Below are positions 26,104-38,280 of a stretch of 64,000 nt of DNA, piece after piece. The stretch's first letter is position 1, and every line of letters starts with the position of its first letter. The stretch comes from Phycisphaerales bacterium. Its GTDB lineage: Bacteria > Planctomycetota > Phycisphaerae > UBA1845. Location of the stretch: NCBI GenBank assembly GCA_013140575.1, contig JABFSN010000070.1, positions 1 through 64,000 on the forward strand, written 5' to 3'. The translations under genes were made by a program, and so were the position numbers. The notes under the pieces were generated by a model. The model was not told the DNA's origin, made no database searches, and saw nothing but the letters and a program-made list of their open reading frames with translations.

Positions 26104-26433
26104 CTATCCCTGCGTTTTGCCCGGCGTCTTGAACATCTTCAGCATCCGGTCGGTGATCAAAAACCCGCTGATGATGTTGGTCATGGACGCGAACAATGCG
26201 ATGGCGCCCAGCACGCGCATGTACGTCGGATGGTTCTCTCCGCCGGCCACGATGATCGACCCGACCACAGCGATGGCCGAAATGGCGTTGGTCAGCGACA
26301 TCAGCGGGGTGTGCAGCAGACGCGACACCCGCCGAATGACCCCGATGCCGATGAACGTCGACAACATGAAGACGAACACCATCGACTCGAGGTCGAGTTT
26401 GAGGTCCAGATTGGATTGCAGCACTATCCGCAC
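26104..26433 (-). CDS. pntAB: NAD(P) transhydrogenase alpha subunit, membrane part
   Basis: About 109 residues from the GTG at 26431-26433 (VRIVLQSNLDLKL), preceded by GGAAAGGTGGG. Hydrophobic helices MVFVFMLSTFIGIGV, ISAIAVVGSIIVAGG and VLGAIALFASMTNIISGF match the small membrane part of the alpha subunit that is split off as PntAB in some bacteria. It pairs with pntAA and pntB. The reading frame is open upstream to 26547 through a REP hairpin, so the start is inferred from the ribosome-binding site. Confidence 0.88.
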   Translation of the reverse strand: MRIVLQSNLDLKLDLESMVFVFMLSTFIGIGVIRRVSRLLHTPLMSLTNAISAIAVVGSIIVAGGENHPTYMRVLGAIALFASMTNIISGFLITDRMLKMFKTPGKTQG

Positions 26434-26487
26434 GCGCCCACCTTTCCTTTCCGATTGCCGCGCGACCGAGCGGAACCCCTCGGGTGG

Positions 26488-26604
26488 CACGGGCAAGCGT
26501 GCTCGCTTGCCCGTGTTCCTGGCCTCGGACTCGCGCTCCGCGCTCATCCATCCACGCCCGCCGTACGCGGACCAAGGGCTACCGTTGTTCGTGCCGCTTC
26601 ACCG
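26488..26604. repeat. REP hairpins inside the pnt operon
   Basis: CACGGGCAAGCG-tgct-CGCTTGCCCGTG (26488-26515) has the same arms as 4144-4171. About 55 bases on is GGGCTACCGTTGTTCGTGCC, a decayed relative of the GGACAACGG hairpin at 4066-4093. The pair is in opposite orientation to the 4-kb cluster. It sits in the 200-base gap between pntAA and pntAB. Confidence 0.8.
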
Positions 26605-26633
26605 CGGATCCGACACACGCTCACACGAGCGAC

Positions 26634-27809
26634 TTACGATGCGCCCACCGGCGCCGCGTGCCGCTTCCGCGTCGCCTCGTGAACCGTTTCTCCGTTGTGG
26701 GTGATTAACGCGCCGGCCACCACCTCGTCCGAGCGGTCCAGGCGCAACGCCCCGTCCTTGTGCAAATCCAGCACCAGCGTCGACACGTTGCGGCTGAACA
26801 TCTGGCTGGCGTGGACCGGCAGCAGGGCGGGCAGGTTTAGCGTGCCACAGATGGTCACTCCGTGCTTCACCGTCACCTGACCGGGCTCCGTGCATGCACA
26901 ATTGCCGCCCCGTTCCGCGGCCAGGTCCACCACCACCGATCCGCGGCGCATCGACTTGACCATATCCTCGGTCACCAGCACCGGCGCCTTCCGCCCCGGC
27001 ACCAGCGCCGTGGCGATCACCACGTCCGCGTCCTTCACGTGCCGGGCCAGCAATTCCTGTTCCTTCTGGTGTTGATCGGCCGACAGTGCCTTCGCGTACC
27101 CTCCCTTGTCCTGCGCGTCGCCGTGGCCCAATTCCAACTCGACGAACCGCGCCCCCAGGCTTTGCACCTGCTCCTTCACCGCCGCCCGGGTGTCGAACGC
27201 CTCCACCACCGCGCCCAATCGCTTGGCCGTCGCGATTGCCTGCAATCCCGCGACCCCCGCGCCCAGCACGAACACCCGCGCCGCCGCCAACGTGCCGGCC
27301 GCGGTCATCAACATCGGCAACATCTTGGGCAGCGCGTCGGCCGCCATCAAAACCGCCTTGTATCCCGAAATTGTCGCCTGCGACGACAACACATCCATGC
27401 TCTGTGCCCGGGTAATCCGCGGCACGCAGTCCAGCGACAGGGCGCTAATGCGCCGTCCGTTCAATCGATCCAGAAGCCCCATGTCCTCCAAACCACCCAA
27501 TGCGGATAAATGGGCGATCAACGCGCTCCCTTCACGCAATAATTCCACCTCGTGCCGCCCGGCAGTCGGGTGTTGAATTGGCGCGAAAACCTTGACCACC
27601 ACGTCCACCGAAGCCAACAGCGGCTCGACGCCGGTTTCAATCGTCGCACCCTTGGCCGTGTAATCGGAATCGGCGCAACCAGCCGCGTGACCCGCTCCGG
27701 ACTCCACCGCCACTGAAATTCCCGCCTTCACCAGCCGGGCGACATCCTGCGGCACAAGCGCGACGCGTGTTTCACCGGGTGCGACTTCCTTTGGGACCGC
27801 AATCTTCAT
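26634..27809 (-). CDS. pntAA: NAD(P) transhydrogenase alpha subunit, NAD-binding part
   Basis: A 391-residue soluble domain I from the ATG giving MKIAVPKEVAPGETRVALVP, which is the standard start. The NAD site has VLGAGVAGLQAIATAKRLGA. Next come FDTRAAVKEQVQSLGARFVE and RGSVVVDLAAERGGNC, all typical of PntA domain I and alanine dehydrogenase-like folds. The membrane helices of the alpha subunit are encoded separately as pntAB. First gene of the pnt operon; earlier Met codons at 27815 and 27836 are less likely. Confidence 0.95.
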   Translation of the reverse strand: MKIAVPKEVAPGETRVALVPQDVARLVKAGISVAVESGAGHAAGCADSDYTAKGATIETGVEPLLASVDVVVKVFAPIQHPTAGRHEVELLREGSALIAHLSALGGLEDMGLLDRLNGRRISALSLDCVPRITRAQSMDVLSSQATISGYKAVLMAADALPKMLPMLMTAAGTLAAARVFVLGAGVAGLQAIATAKRLGAVVEAFDTRAAVKEQVQSLGARFVELELGHGDAQDKGGYAKALSADQHQKEQELLARHVKDADVVIATALVPGRKAPVLVTEDMVKSMRRGSVVVDLAAERGGNCACTEPGQVTVKHGVTICGTLNLPALLPVHASQMFSRNVSTLVLDLHKDGALRLDRSDEVVAGALITHNGETVHEATRKRHAAPVGAS

Positions 27810-28104
27810 AGCCATCCAACGCGCCCGGGCAATCAAGCACGAACGCGACCCAAACGAGATTCCCGATCGCCCGCCCGTGAATCCACGCGACCGCCCTACT
27901 GCTCTGGCCGAGTTTCATAAGCACTTTCCGTTCCGCACGCAACCGCTCGGGCCTTTTTTTGCGGCCGCCGCCAAATGTTCCAAACGCCCGTCTTTCGCGT
28001 CGAAAAACCGCCCGGCTGCGACAAAACGAACAGGGCCGAACGCCGTGTCCGACGTTCGGCCCCCTGATTTCGAATGCGATCGACGACCGCCTTTCAGCAC
28101 GTCA

Positions 28105-30843
28105 TCAACTTCGTTGTTCGAATTCAGCCTCGAGCGCCTTGCGGATCATCTCCCCGGCCTCGTCCAGATGGGCCAGGCTGTACGTGTCCAATTCGTTTTT
28201 CGACGACTCCAGAACCTTGCCGATCTTCTCGCCGAGGTCCTTCATGGTCATGCGCACCACGGCCCGCGTATCCGCGTTCCAACCGACGCCGGACTCGGAT
28301 ACCAACACGTCGCTCAAACGCCGCAGATGGTCCCGTTGCAGGTTGCGGCGGAAACTGGTGATCCGCGGCCGGCGGTTGGTCCATTGACCGCGGTCGTTCT
28401 GGTCCAATTCCGACCAGATCGACTTGGTCAACGACGACACCAGTTCGTGCATGGTCATGGCGTCCTGCTCGGAAGCCACTTTCAGCTCGGCGTCGTAAAT
28501 GCGATTGACCGTCATCGGATTCAGAAGCAAGGTCAGCACCCGCGACTGGATCCGCAGAACCGTTTCGTGGAGATCGTAATCGAGGTCCGTATCCAGTTCG
28601 TCGCTGTCCCAGTGCCAAAATCGCCCCGCCCCCAATCGGTTCAGCAGGTCCGGCGGAAACTGAAACGACTTGCTTGAAAAGACCGTGTCGGCCAGAAACG
28701 ACAACGCTTCCCGCTGTTTGGCCGCCGGCAGGATTTCGAACGGCGTCCGCCCGTTGGGATCGCCCTTGTGGTCGCGGTTCACCAGTTGCCCGCCGACCGT
28801 CCGGGCGGCCATGCGTGCCGCGAACGAATACTCGCCCAACACGATGTTGAACGCACGGCGAAGACGCGCGTAGCTTTCGCCATCGTCGACGGCGCGATCC
28901 ACCAGGTCTTTCGTCAGCGTGTCCACCATCCTCATTCGGTGTTTGGCGAACGCCACCGGATCGGAACCGTTGTCGAACCGGTACACAAGCGGGTCCGGCC
29001 CGAAATCAGACGTGTCCTCGTCCGTCGCGTACGCCAAGCCGGCGTCGGCCGCCCGCGACGCGATCGACTTCAGCATATCCGCTTCCGACTTCAGCTCGCC
29101 GCCCTTCATCAGCGGACGATAGCCGTATTCAATCGCCCAGTAGTCATACGGTCCCAGCGTCCTGGTGATGAAATTGCCCTGCTCGCCTTCGGTCCCGGCG
29201 AACTCGGCCGGGTTGTAATCCATCACCGACCCCGTCAGCGGTTGGTCTTGCGCACTGTTCGAGGTAATCTCTTCCACGCTCTTCCACGCGCTGGCCTTGA
29301 AATTGTGCCGCAGACCCAGCGTATGGCCCACCTCGTGCATCACCACTTCCTTGATTACCTGCCCGATAAACTCTTCCGGGAGATTGCGGCCGCCCGCCCC
29401 ATGTGCGTTCGCCAGTTGCCCGAACGCCATTTGCCGCACCATTCCGCCGCCCAGCTCGCACGGGTCCTCGTGCTGCGACCGCAGCCATTGAACCGGGTCC
29501 GGCGCGTCCCGCGTTCCGATGGAGCGCGCCGCCCGGTAGTATTCCGGCGTCAGCGCCTCACGCGGCGATACGAATTGAAACTCCGGATGCCGATCGTAAA
29601 ACGCCTCGGCCACCGGATCGGAAAGACTGTCCGTCCCCGGCGGGCCCATTAAACTGTAATCCTGTAGGTAGTATCGGGCCATTGAATCGTCGAACACAAT
29701 ATCCGCGTCCAGGATTTGCCCGGTGAATGGGTTCGCGTGCGACGGTCCGCGCGCGAACGCCCTCCCGCTGACGATCCACCGGAAGAAGTTGTAGCGCACG
29801 TCTTCCGGATCCATGTCTTTCCATTCATTCGCGTCGGTCTGCTGCCGCACCTGCACGGCGGCCAGGAAACCACACTTCTCGAACGCCTTATTCCATTCCA
29901 GAATTCCGTCGCGCACGTGCCGACGATACCGCACCGGCACCGTCTTCTCGATATAGAACACGATCGGATCCTTCACGGGCGACACTTCCGCGTCGGGATC
30001 CTGCTTTTCCAGATTCCATCGGTGGACGTACCTCTTGAATACCGTCTTGCTCTCGTGATCCGTCGCCCAGTCCTGTTTGGCCGACAGGATATAGCCGACG
30101 CGGTCGTCGGCTTCACGTGGCGTATACCCGTTCTTCGGCAACCGCGACATGCTGGCATAGACCGATGAAATCAACCCGCCGCTCGCGTCCATCATCGCCG
30201 CATCCACGGCCAACTCCACGTTGTCCGGAAACGCCTTCTTCGTCCGCCAACGGCTCAACGACGCGTCGAGCTTGCGCTGCCCGTACATCTCCCCCAGCCC
30301 GATCAGATCGTTCTTCAATAGATCGCCCAAATCCACGACCGGGTCGCCGCCCGACGCTTCCGTCTTTACCTCCAGCGCCCGAATGATCGCATCCGTGTAC
30401 GTTCGCCCGATGACGTCCTCGACCGTGCTTCCCTTGCCGCGGTCCTGTCGCGTGTTCGATTCCATCAACAGCAATTTGTTATTGTGCCTCTGCCAATAGA
30501 CGGCCGCCTCCCCCATCATCCAGCTCGCAAACGTCGGCCCTCTTGGAATCGAAATGCTCACCAGAAACGGCTCGTCGAGCATTGTCTTGGGTATCTGTGC
30601 CAGCAGGGTGTCCTTCTTCTTGTCGTAGTACAACGTGAAGAACCCCTCCTTGACCTCCATGTCTTTCGTCACGTCTTCGAACTTCGGCAGTTCATCCTTG
30701 TCCTTGCCCTCTTTTCCGTCCTTGCCTCCGCCACCCGGTCCGGCCGCCGACACCACCGGGGCGCCGACCATGACCAACGACCCCGTCATGCACAGGATCA
30801 GCCGTCGTTTCTTGATTACTTCTTTCACGGTATGTCCTTTCAT
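28105..30843 (-). CDS. Secreted zinc metalloprotease (DUF5117/DUF5118 type), paralogue 1
   Basis: A 912-residue exported protein with signal peptide (ending VVSAAG) and a Gly/Lys/Asp linker. N-terminal regions match DUF5118 and DUF5117-like layout (FFTLYYDKKKDTLLAQIPKT, then YNFFRWIVSGRAFARGPS). The catalytic metzincin motif HEVGHTLGLRHNF supplies three zinc ligands, and SVMDYNP is the Met-turn. A C-terminal helical domain follows. It lies directly upstream in sequence order of a 917-residue paralogue on the same strand. Substrate unknown; extracytoplasmic protein digestion is the family inference. Confidence 0.9.
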   Translation of the reverse strand: MKGHTVKEVIKKRRLILCMTGSLVMVGAPVVSAAGPGGGGKDGKEGKDKDELPKFEDVTKDMEVKEGFFTLYYDKKKDTLLAQIPKTMLDEPFLVSISIPRGPTFASWMMGEAAVYWQRHNNKLLLMESNTRQDRGKGSTVEDVIGRTYTDAIIRALEVKTEASGGDPVVDLGDLLKNDLIGLGEMYGQRKLDASLSRWRTKKAFPDNVELAVDAAMMDASGGLISSVYASMSRLPKNGYTPREADDRVGYILSAKQDWATDHESKTVFKRYVHRWNLEKQDPDAEVSPVKDPIVFYIEKTVPVRYRRHVRDGILEWNKAFEKCGFLAAVQVRQQTDANEWKDMDPEDVRYNFFRWIVSGRAFARGPSHANPFTGQILDADIVFDDSMARYYLQDYSLMGPPGTDSLSDPVAEAFYDRHPEFQFVSPREALTPEYYRAARSIGTRDAPDPVQWLRSQHEDPCELGGGMVRQMAFGQLANAHGAGGRNLPEEFIGQVIKEVVMHEVGHTLGLRHNFKASAWKSVEEITSNSAQDQPLTGSVMDYNPAEFAGTEGEQGNFITRTLGPYDYWAIEYGYRPLMKGGELKSEADMLKSIASRAADAGLAYATDEDTSDFGPDPLVYRFDNGSDPVAFAKHRMRMVDTLTKDLVDRAVDDGESYARLRRAFNIVLGEYSFAARMAARTVGGQLVNRDHKGDPNGRTPFEILPAAKQREALSFLADTVFSSKSFQFPPDLLNRLGAGRFWHWDSDELDTDLDYDLHETVLRIQSRVLTLLLNPMTVNRIYDAELKVASEQDAMTMHELVSSLTKSIWSELDQNDRGQWTNRRPRITSFRRNLQRDHLRRLSDVLVSESGVGWNADTRAVVRMTMKDLGEKIGKVLESSKNELDTYSLAHLDEAGEMIRKALEAEFEQRS

Positions 30844-30858
30844 GCGCGATCGCCGTTA

Positions 30859-33612
30859 TTACAGTTTGTATTCCGCTTGCAGCGCCTTCTCGATCCGCGT
30901 CTTCGCGTCATCCAGATGCGCGCGCGTGGACGGGTCCAGTTTCCCGCCGGCATCGGCCGTCAGCACCTGGCCGATCTGCTGCACCAGCCCCTTCAACGTC
31001 ATCCGCGCCAACGCGTGAATATCAGCCGGCATGTCCCGCCCCGGCGGGGCCAACACCATGTCCGTCAACATGTTCAAATGCGTCCGTTGCAGCGTCCGCC
31101 GGACGCTGCTCACGAACGGCTTCCGCGTCGACCACGTTCCTTCGCCTGCGTCCCGCGTCAATTCCGACCAGATCGCCGCCGTCGTCCGCGTCATCACCTC
31201 CGGCACCGTCACCGCGTCTTGATCGGCGGGCACCTTGATCTCCGCGTCATAGACCCGGCCCAGCGTGAACGGATTCATCAGATAGAACAACGGCCAATAC
31301 TGCACGGCCGCGATCCGGTCGTGAATCGGATACTCCCGCTGGCTGTCGAAATCGTCCGATTCCCAGTGACCCCACCGGCCGGCCGCCAGCTTGTTCAACA
31401 ACGCCGCGTCAAACGTGAACGCCTTGTCGCTGAACACGTGCTCAATCACGAATTCCAGCGATTCCCGCTGCTTCGCCACCGGCACGATGGTGATCGGTGT
31501 CTTTTCGTCCGCGTCGCCCTTGTGATTGCGATTGGCGTACTGACCGCCCACCAGCCGCACGGCGAACTGCGCCGACCGGCCGTACTCCGCCAGCAACGCG
31601 TCAAAAGCCCGCCGCAAATACGTGTACGGCTCGCCGTCCTTGACCGCCCAATCGGCCAACGTCGATTGCAGCCGCTGGATCAACTCCATCCGGTGCTTCG
31701 CGTACGCCACCGGGTCGCTCCCATTGTCCCAGCGATTCACCAGCGGATCGGGCGCGAACAGACCGGTGTCCTCGTCCGTGCCGTAGGCCAGACCGTCCTG
31801 ATTCCCGCGCGACGCGATGGCCGCCAGTAACGCCGGCTCCTCCTTGTACTCCTCATCCGTGTGCCGGTAGCCGTATTCGATCGCCCACAGGTCGTACGGG
31901 CCGACGCTCGGCGTGAAAAACCGCGGCTGGTTGTCCTTCGAATCGGTATAGATCCCCGCGTTGTAATCCATGACCGATGCAGACGTCGGCAGGTGCGCGT
32001 CTTTCGCCCCCAGCAACGCATCCATCGGCTTCCACGAACTCGCTTTGAAATTGTGCCGCAGACCCAGCGTGTGACCCACTTCATGGCAGGTTACGTACCG
32101 GATGAACTCCCCGATGAACTCCTCGGTCAGCCCTTCCATGCCCTGGGCCTGCAGCGCGAACCCCGCCAGTGCCAGCTCGTGTCGCAACCCGTCGGCCATG
32201 TTGCAGTTGGTGTGCATCCCCTGCCCCATGGGGTCGTTCGCCGGCAGCGCCCGCGACAGGTCCGCGCCGCCGATGTGAACCGTGCCGGGCGTCAACAGCT
32301 CCTCCTGCATTTGGAAATTCCATTCCGGACGCCGCGCCAGGAATTCGTTCAGCTGCGGGTCGTACGACGCGGCCGGCCCCCGCGCCGCCAGGTTCGCATA
32401 CTGCGTCAACAGCGAACGCACCAGCGAGTCGTCCCACACAATGTCCGCGTCCAGAATCTGCCCCGTCCGCGGATCGACCCGCGACGGCCCCATGGCGAAC
32501 GCCCGCCCGCTGACGATCCATCGGAAGAAGTTGTACCGTACGTCCTCCGGGTCCATGTCCTTGAATTCGTTCGTATCCGTCTGCTGCCGAACGGCCATCA
32601 CGTTCCGCAGCCCCGCCTTCTCGAACGCCTCGTTCCACAGCAAAATGCCCTCACGCACGTAGCGCCGGTACTGCACCGGAACCGTCTGCTCGATGTAAAA
32701 AACGACCTGATCGTCCGGATGAACGTCCGACACCTTCTCGGCCGCATCCGCCTTCCGCAGTTGCCACCGGTGAATGTACCGGTCGAACACGGTCTTCTCG
32801 TCGTGCTTCCTGCCCCAGTTCATCCGCGCCGTCAGCGCGTACCCCACCCGTGGATCCGCCTGCCGCGGCTTGTAGTCGCCGTTGGGCAACTCGCTGATGC
32901 TGAAATGCACCCGCGCCCGTGTGCCGCCCTCCTGGCCGGACATGATGGCCGCGTCCACGCTCAACTCCACGTTCTTCTCGAACCCCTTGATCTTGGCCCA
33001 TCGGCTCAGCGCCGGGTTCATCGACCCCTCGTAAATCTGTTCCAGCCCCGCCCGGTCGGACTTGAACACGCTGTCCATGTCGATCACCGGATCGCCGTCG
33101 CGCTTGGACACGATCGGCGTGTGCAAAACGATCCGTTGCGTGTACGTCCGGGCCACCACGTCCGCCACCGTCGAATCCTTCGCTTCCGCGTAGCGCAGGT
33201 CCGGCTCAATCAGCACCAGCTTCTTGTCCATCTCCTGCCACTGCACGACCTGCGTCTCCCACATGAACCCCGTCGCCACCGGCCCGCCCGCGATGCTCTG
33301 CGCGATCAGGAATTCCTTCCCCAGCATCGACTTGGGAATCACCGCCAGCAGGTGGTCCTTCTTTTCATCGTGGTACAACTCGATGAACCCCGGGATCTTC
33401 TTATGATCCTTGCTCACTTCCTCGAACGGCGGAAACTCCGGCGGCTTCTTCTCGGCATCCTTCGCCGCATCCGGCGGCGCGACCGCCGGGACCGCGCCCG
33501 CATCCTTCGGCGGCTCGTCCGCCCGCGCCGACGCAGGTCCAACCCAATGCGCCGCGCCGACCGTTACGGCTCCGACCAACAACAATTCAAACATCCGGTT
33601 CTTGGTTCTCAT
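30859..33612 (-). CDS. Secreted zinc metalloprotease (DUF5117/DUF5118 type), paralogue 2
   Basis: About 917 residues from the ATG giving MRTKNRMFELLLVGAVTVGA (signal peptide ending ARADE), preferred to an upstream in-frame Met at 33825. It has the same layout as the neighbouring gene: FIELYHDEKKDHLLAVIPKS near the N-terminus, YNFFRWIVSGRAFAMGPSR, the zinc motif CHEVGHTLGLRHNFKAS and Met-turn ASVMDYNAG. The 15-base gap to paralogue 1 implies cotranscription after tandem duplication. The 318 bases upstream (33613-33930) hold no gene or repeat that I could recognise. Confidence 0.9.
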   Translation of the reverse strand: MRTKNRMFELLLVGAVTVGAAHWVGPASARADEPPKDAGAVPAVAPPDAAKDAEKKPPEFPPFEEVSKDHKKIPGFIELYHDEKKDHLLAVIPKSMLGKEFLIAQSIAGGPVATGFMWETQVVQWQEMDKKLVLIEPDLRYAEAKDSTVADVVARTYTQRIVLHTPIVSKRDGDPVIDMDSVFKSDRAGLEQIYEGSMNPALSRWAKIKGFEKNVELSVDAAIMSGQEGGTRARVHFSISELPNGDYKPRQADPRVGYALTARMNWGRKHDEKTVFDRYIHRWQLRKADAAEKVSDVHPDDQVVFYIEQTVPVQYRRYVREGILLWNEAFEKAGLRNVMAVRQQTDTNEFKDMDPEDVRYNFFRWIVSGRAFAMGPSRVDPRTGQILDADIVWDDSLVRSLLTQYANLAARGPAASYDPQLNEFLARRPEWNFQMQEELLTPGTVHIGGADLSRALPANDPMGQGMHTNCNMADGLRHELALAGFALQAQGMEGLTEEFIGEFIRYVTCHEVGHTLGLRHNFKASSWKPMDALLGAKDAHLPTSASVMDYNAGIYTDSKDNQPRFFTPSVGPYDLWAIEYGYRHTDEEYKEEPALLAAIASRGNQDGLAYGTDEDTGLFAPDPLVNRWDNGSDPVAYAKHRMELIQRLQSTLADWAVKDGEPYTYLRRAFDALLAEYGRSAQFAVRLVGGQYANRNHKGDADEKTPITIVPVAKQRESLEFVIEHVFSDKAFTFDAALLNKLAAGRWGHWESDDFDSQREYPIHDRIAAVQYWPLFYLMNPFTLGRVYDAEIKVPADQDAVTVPEVMTRTTAAIWSELTRDAGEGTWSTRKPFVSSVRRTLQRTHLNMLTDMVLAPPGRDMPADIHALARMTLKGLVQQIGQVLTADAGGKLDPSTRAHLDDAKTRIEKALQAEYKL

Positions 33613-33930
33613 GACTGGCAACTCCTTGTGACAACCCCCATCGGGGGGTAGGCTGGACCGTGCTTCTGCGGGTCGATCGTTCATGGACTGGTCGCCCCCT
33701 CCGTGCGGTCGTTCGACGTCGTGTTCGACGCGCCTCGGCCGACTGGCGTGGATGTCGAGTATATCAACGCCACGTTTCTGTGTCCCGTTCCGATCGGCTC
33801 GGAAGGGTGATTGCGGACAGAACATTACAGCTTTCTACATCGGCATGATCGACCGTTCCGCAATGCCGCAATTGGAAGCGCGATGCGAATTCAGTAACGC
33901 GACGGCACCGGTCCCGGCAGCGGAATAGAC

Positions 33931-36087
<2,157 letters not shown>

Positions 36088-36149
36088 TTTTACAACGCCA
36101 CCACGATCCCGCGCGCGATCGGCGGGATACTAACTATGGCAGTGCGGCG

Positions 36150-36340
36150 CTCTTCCCAGCCCCGGAGGGGCTACAGTCAATAGCCGGGGGTCTAGTCCGC
36201 GACAGCGGACGTAACCCCTGGAATCGTCCACGTGGCAAGAACCAGCCCCAGCGGGGCGAAGGAAGGCATGACCGGGGACGCACTCGTGGCTTTGTCGGAA
36301 TTAGGACGCGGCCGCAGAATCTTCGCCCCTGCGGCGCGGG
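36150..36340. repeat. Intergenic repeat-like stretch with palindromes
   Basis: The 370-base gap 36088-36457 has no gene. It contains AGCCCCGGAGGGGCTACAG (36160-36178), AGCCGGGGGTCTAGTCCGCG, AACCCCTGG and CCAGCCCCAGCGGGGCGAAG, i.e. several CCCCGNNGGGG-type palindromes. The phrase resembles a repeat common in planctomycete genomes. Only one copy is in this window. Confidence 0.55.
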
Positions 36341-36457
36341 CGCAAACGTATCGATTCGAGTGGCCGGCGCGCACTCGCCACTTGACGACTGCTCACCATT
36401 GCGCGACACTTCGCGCGCGCTCTTCCGAACTCGTATTGCGTTAAAAGGAGTATCGCC

Positions 36458-38269
36458 ATGTGGTTTACCACGATGTCTTCCTTCCGTCGGACCGTCACTG
36501 TACTGATGCTGTTGGCCGGGACTGTCCTCGCCCAACGCCGACCCGACGCTCCCAACGTGGAAGCCCCATCGAAACCCGACTTCCTGCCCATCTACGAAGC
36601 CCTCGGCGAGCCCCGCATGTTAATCCGCGCCGTCCCCATGGAAGGCGTCCTCGACGTGACGGCGGAGGCCTTCGAGAACCGGCTGACCACCCAGTTCCGC
36701 GACGACCGCGGCATTGTGCAGTTGATCCACCCCGATTCGGACCAGCAACGCAACGCCCGCGACACGGAAGTGCTGCTCGGCAACAATCTCGACGGCGCCG
36801 CCCGCATCCTGGCCAATCGCGAGCGCGCCGACGTCGTCGTTCTGCTGAAACTCGTCGGCCTGGGCGATCGCATTGAGGCGTCCTACGTCATCTACGACGC
36901 CCAGCGCGGCACGGAAATGGGCAGCCATAGCTGGTCCGTTCCGATTCTGACCGACGGCACCGTCGACCAGCCGACCATTCAAACGAATTGCGACGCACTT
37001 TTCATACGCATGACCGGCGAACTGGCCAAATTCAGCGGCGGCGAATGGCGACACACTATTTCGATCATCAACCTTCCGCCCATGCTTGACGGCGAACTTC
37101 GCGCCAATCTCGAGAAAATGCAGAACGTCAGCGGCAAGGTCCGTGTCGAACAGGACCGTGGCCACGGAACCTCGTTCACGTCGTTTTCGCTGCGCTACGC
37201 CAACGGAGACGAACTCGACCTTCGCGACCGCGCCCTGGACGTCCTCTCGCGCATGCTGAACGACCCCATCCAGATTCTGACCACCCGCGCCGGGGCCATC
37301 GTGTTCAACGTCCTTCCTCCCCGACCTGCGCCGGCCCAGGACTGGCTCACCCGCACGCCCACCCCGGGCGACGATTCGTCCGGCGCGCGAAACGAGCGTA
37401 CCCGATTCCAGGACGCCTACCGCAAGGCTGGGCAGCCCAAGACCGCGATTGTCATCAACGAAAACGCCCCGACCAGCGTTACGGGCGCGGCCCAGGAGGG
37501 TCAGTCGGGCGCCACCCAGCAAGGCCATACGGGCGGCGACGGGCAGCGCACCCGCTTCGAGCTGCTTCAATCGCACGAAATCGAAGGCCAAATGATCAAG
37601 TGGTTGAACGACCTTGGCGTACGCAATACCGACATCCGCAGTGCCGTGCAACAGGCCGCCAAGGATGGCAACCTCCAACTCAAAGTCTTTGAAGACTATG
37701 AACTGGCGCTCCTGACGGTGGACAAAGACCTCATCGATTTGATAATCGTCGGACTCGGCGAACAGATCGAAGCCGGCGAGGAATACCAGGTGCGTTACAC
37801 GTTTCGAGCCTACACCGTCAAAGACAGCAGGATTCTGGCCACCTCCAACGCCAATGCGTCCATTCCCATCGCCCAGAAGACTTCCAACGAAATCCTCAGC
37901 CAGGCCGTTCAAAACATCGCACGAACGGCCATCGGTGATCTGACCGTCCAATTGGGCAACCGCTGGGAGCCGCCCAGCACAATCCTGGTCGAGGTTTCGA
38001 AAGTGGGCTCCCATCGCCAGTTGCAGGGTATTCAGGACTGGCTGCGGAGCAACATGAGTACGGAGATTGTCTACATCCTCTCTCGCGAATTCGCACAGCT
38101 CCCCGAATCACAGAGCGGCAAGGGGGATTTTGAAATTGTCTATAACACGGAATTCGACGAGTTCATGCGAGCCCTGCACGCCGCCTCCGCCAAACCCGAC
38201 GCCCCCTTCGCCCTCAATGGCCAGTTGGTCAGCCGGCAACTCGTCCGGCTCGAAGCCACGCCGAAATGA
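36458..38269 (+). CDS. Exported protein with internal duplication, function unknown
   Basis: A 603-residue protein with a signal peptide (MWFTTMSSFRRTVTVLMLLA ending VLAQ). Two halves look alike. The N-half has VVVLLKLVGLGDRIEASYVI then YDAQRGTEM, followed by a beta-alpha module starting ISIINLPPMLDGELRANLEK. The C-half has LIIVGLGEQIEAGEEYQVRY then AYTVKDSRILATS, followed by TILVEVSKVGSHRQLQGIQD. The first module of each half recalls LpoB/CsgG-like folds. A Ser/Thr/Gly/Gln linker (EGQSGATQQGHTGG) joins them. Converges on the TIR operon with an 11-base gap. Not assigned a function. Confidence 0.8.
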   Translation: MWFTTMSSFRRTVTVLMLLAGTVLAQRRPDAPNVEAPSKPDFLPIYEALGEPRMLIRAVPMEGVLDVTAEAFENRLTTQFRDDRGIVQLIHPDSDQQRNARDTEVLLGNNLDGAARILANRERADVVVLLKLVGLGDRIEASYVIYDAQRGTEMGSHSWSVPILTDGTVDQPTIQTNCDALFIRMTGELAKFSGGEWRHTISIINLPPMLDGELRANLEKMQNVSGKVRVEQDRGHGTSFTSFSLRYANGDELDLRDRALDVLSRMLNDPIQILTTRAGAIVFNVLPPRPAPAQDWLTRTPTPGDDSSGARNERTRFQDAYRKAGQPKTAIVINENAPTSVTGAAQEGQSGATQQGHTGGDGQRTRFELLQSHEIEGQMIKWLNDLGVRNTDIRSAVQQAAKDGNLQLKVFEDYELALLTVDKDLIDLIIVGLGEQIEAGEEYQVRYTFRAYTVKDSRILATSNANASIPIAQKTSNEILSQAVQNIARTAIGDLTVQLGNRWEPPSTILVEVSKVGSHRQLQGIQDWLRSNMSTEIVYILSREFAQLPESQSGKGDFEIVYNTEFDEFMRALHAASAKPDAPFALNGQLVSRQLVRLEATPK

Positions 38270-38280
38270 GACCGCGGCGG

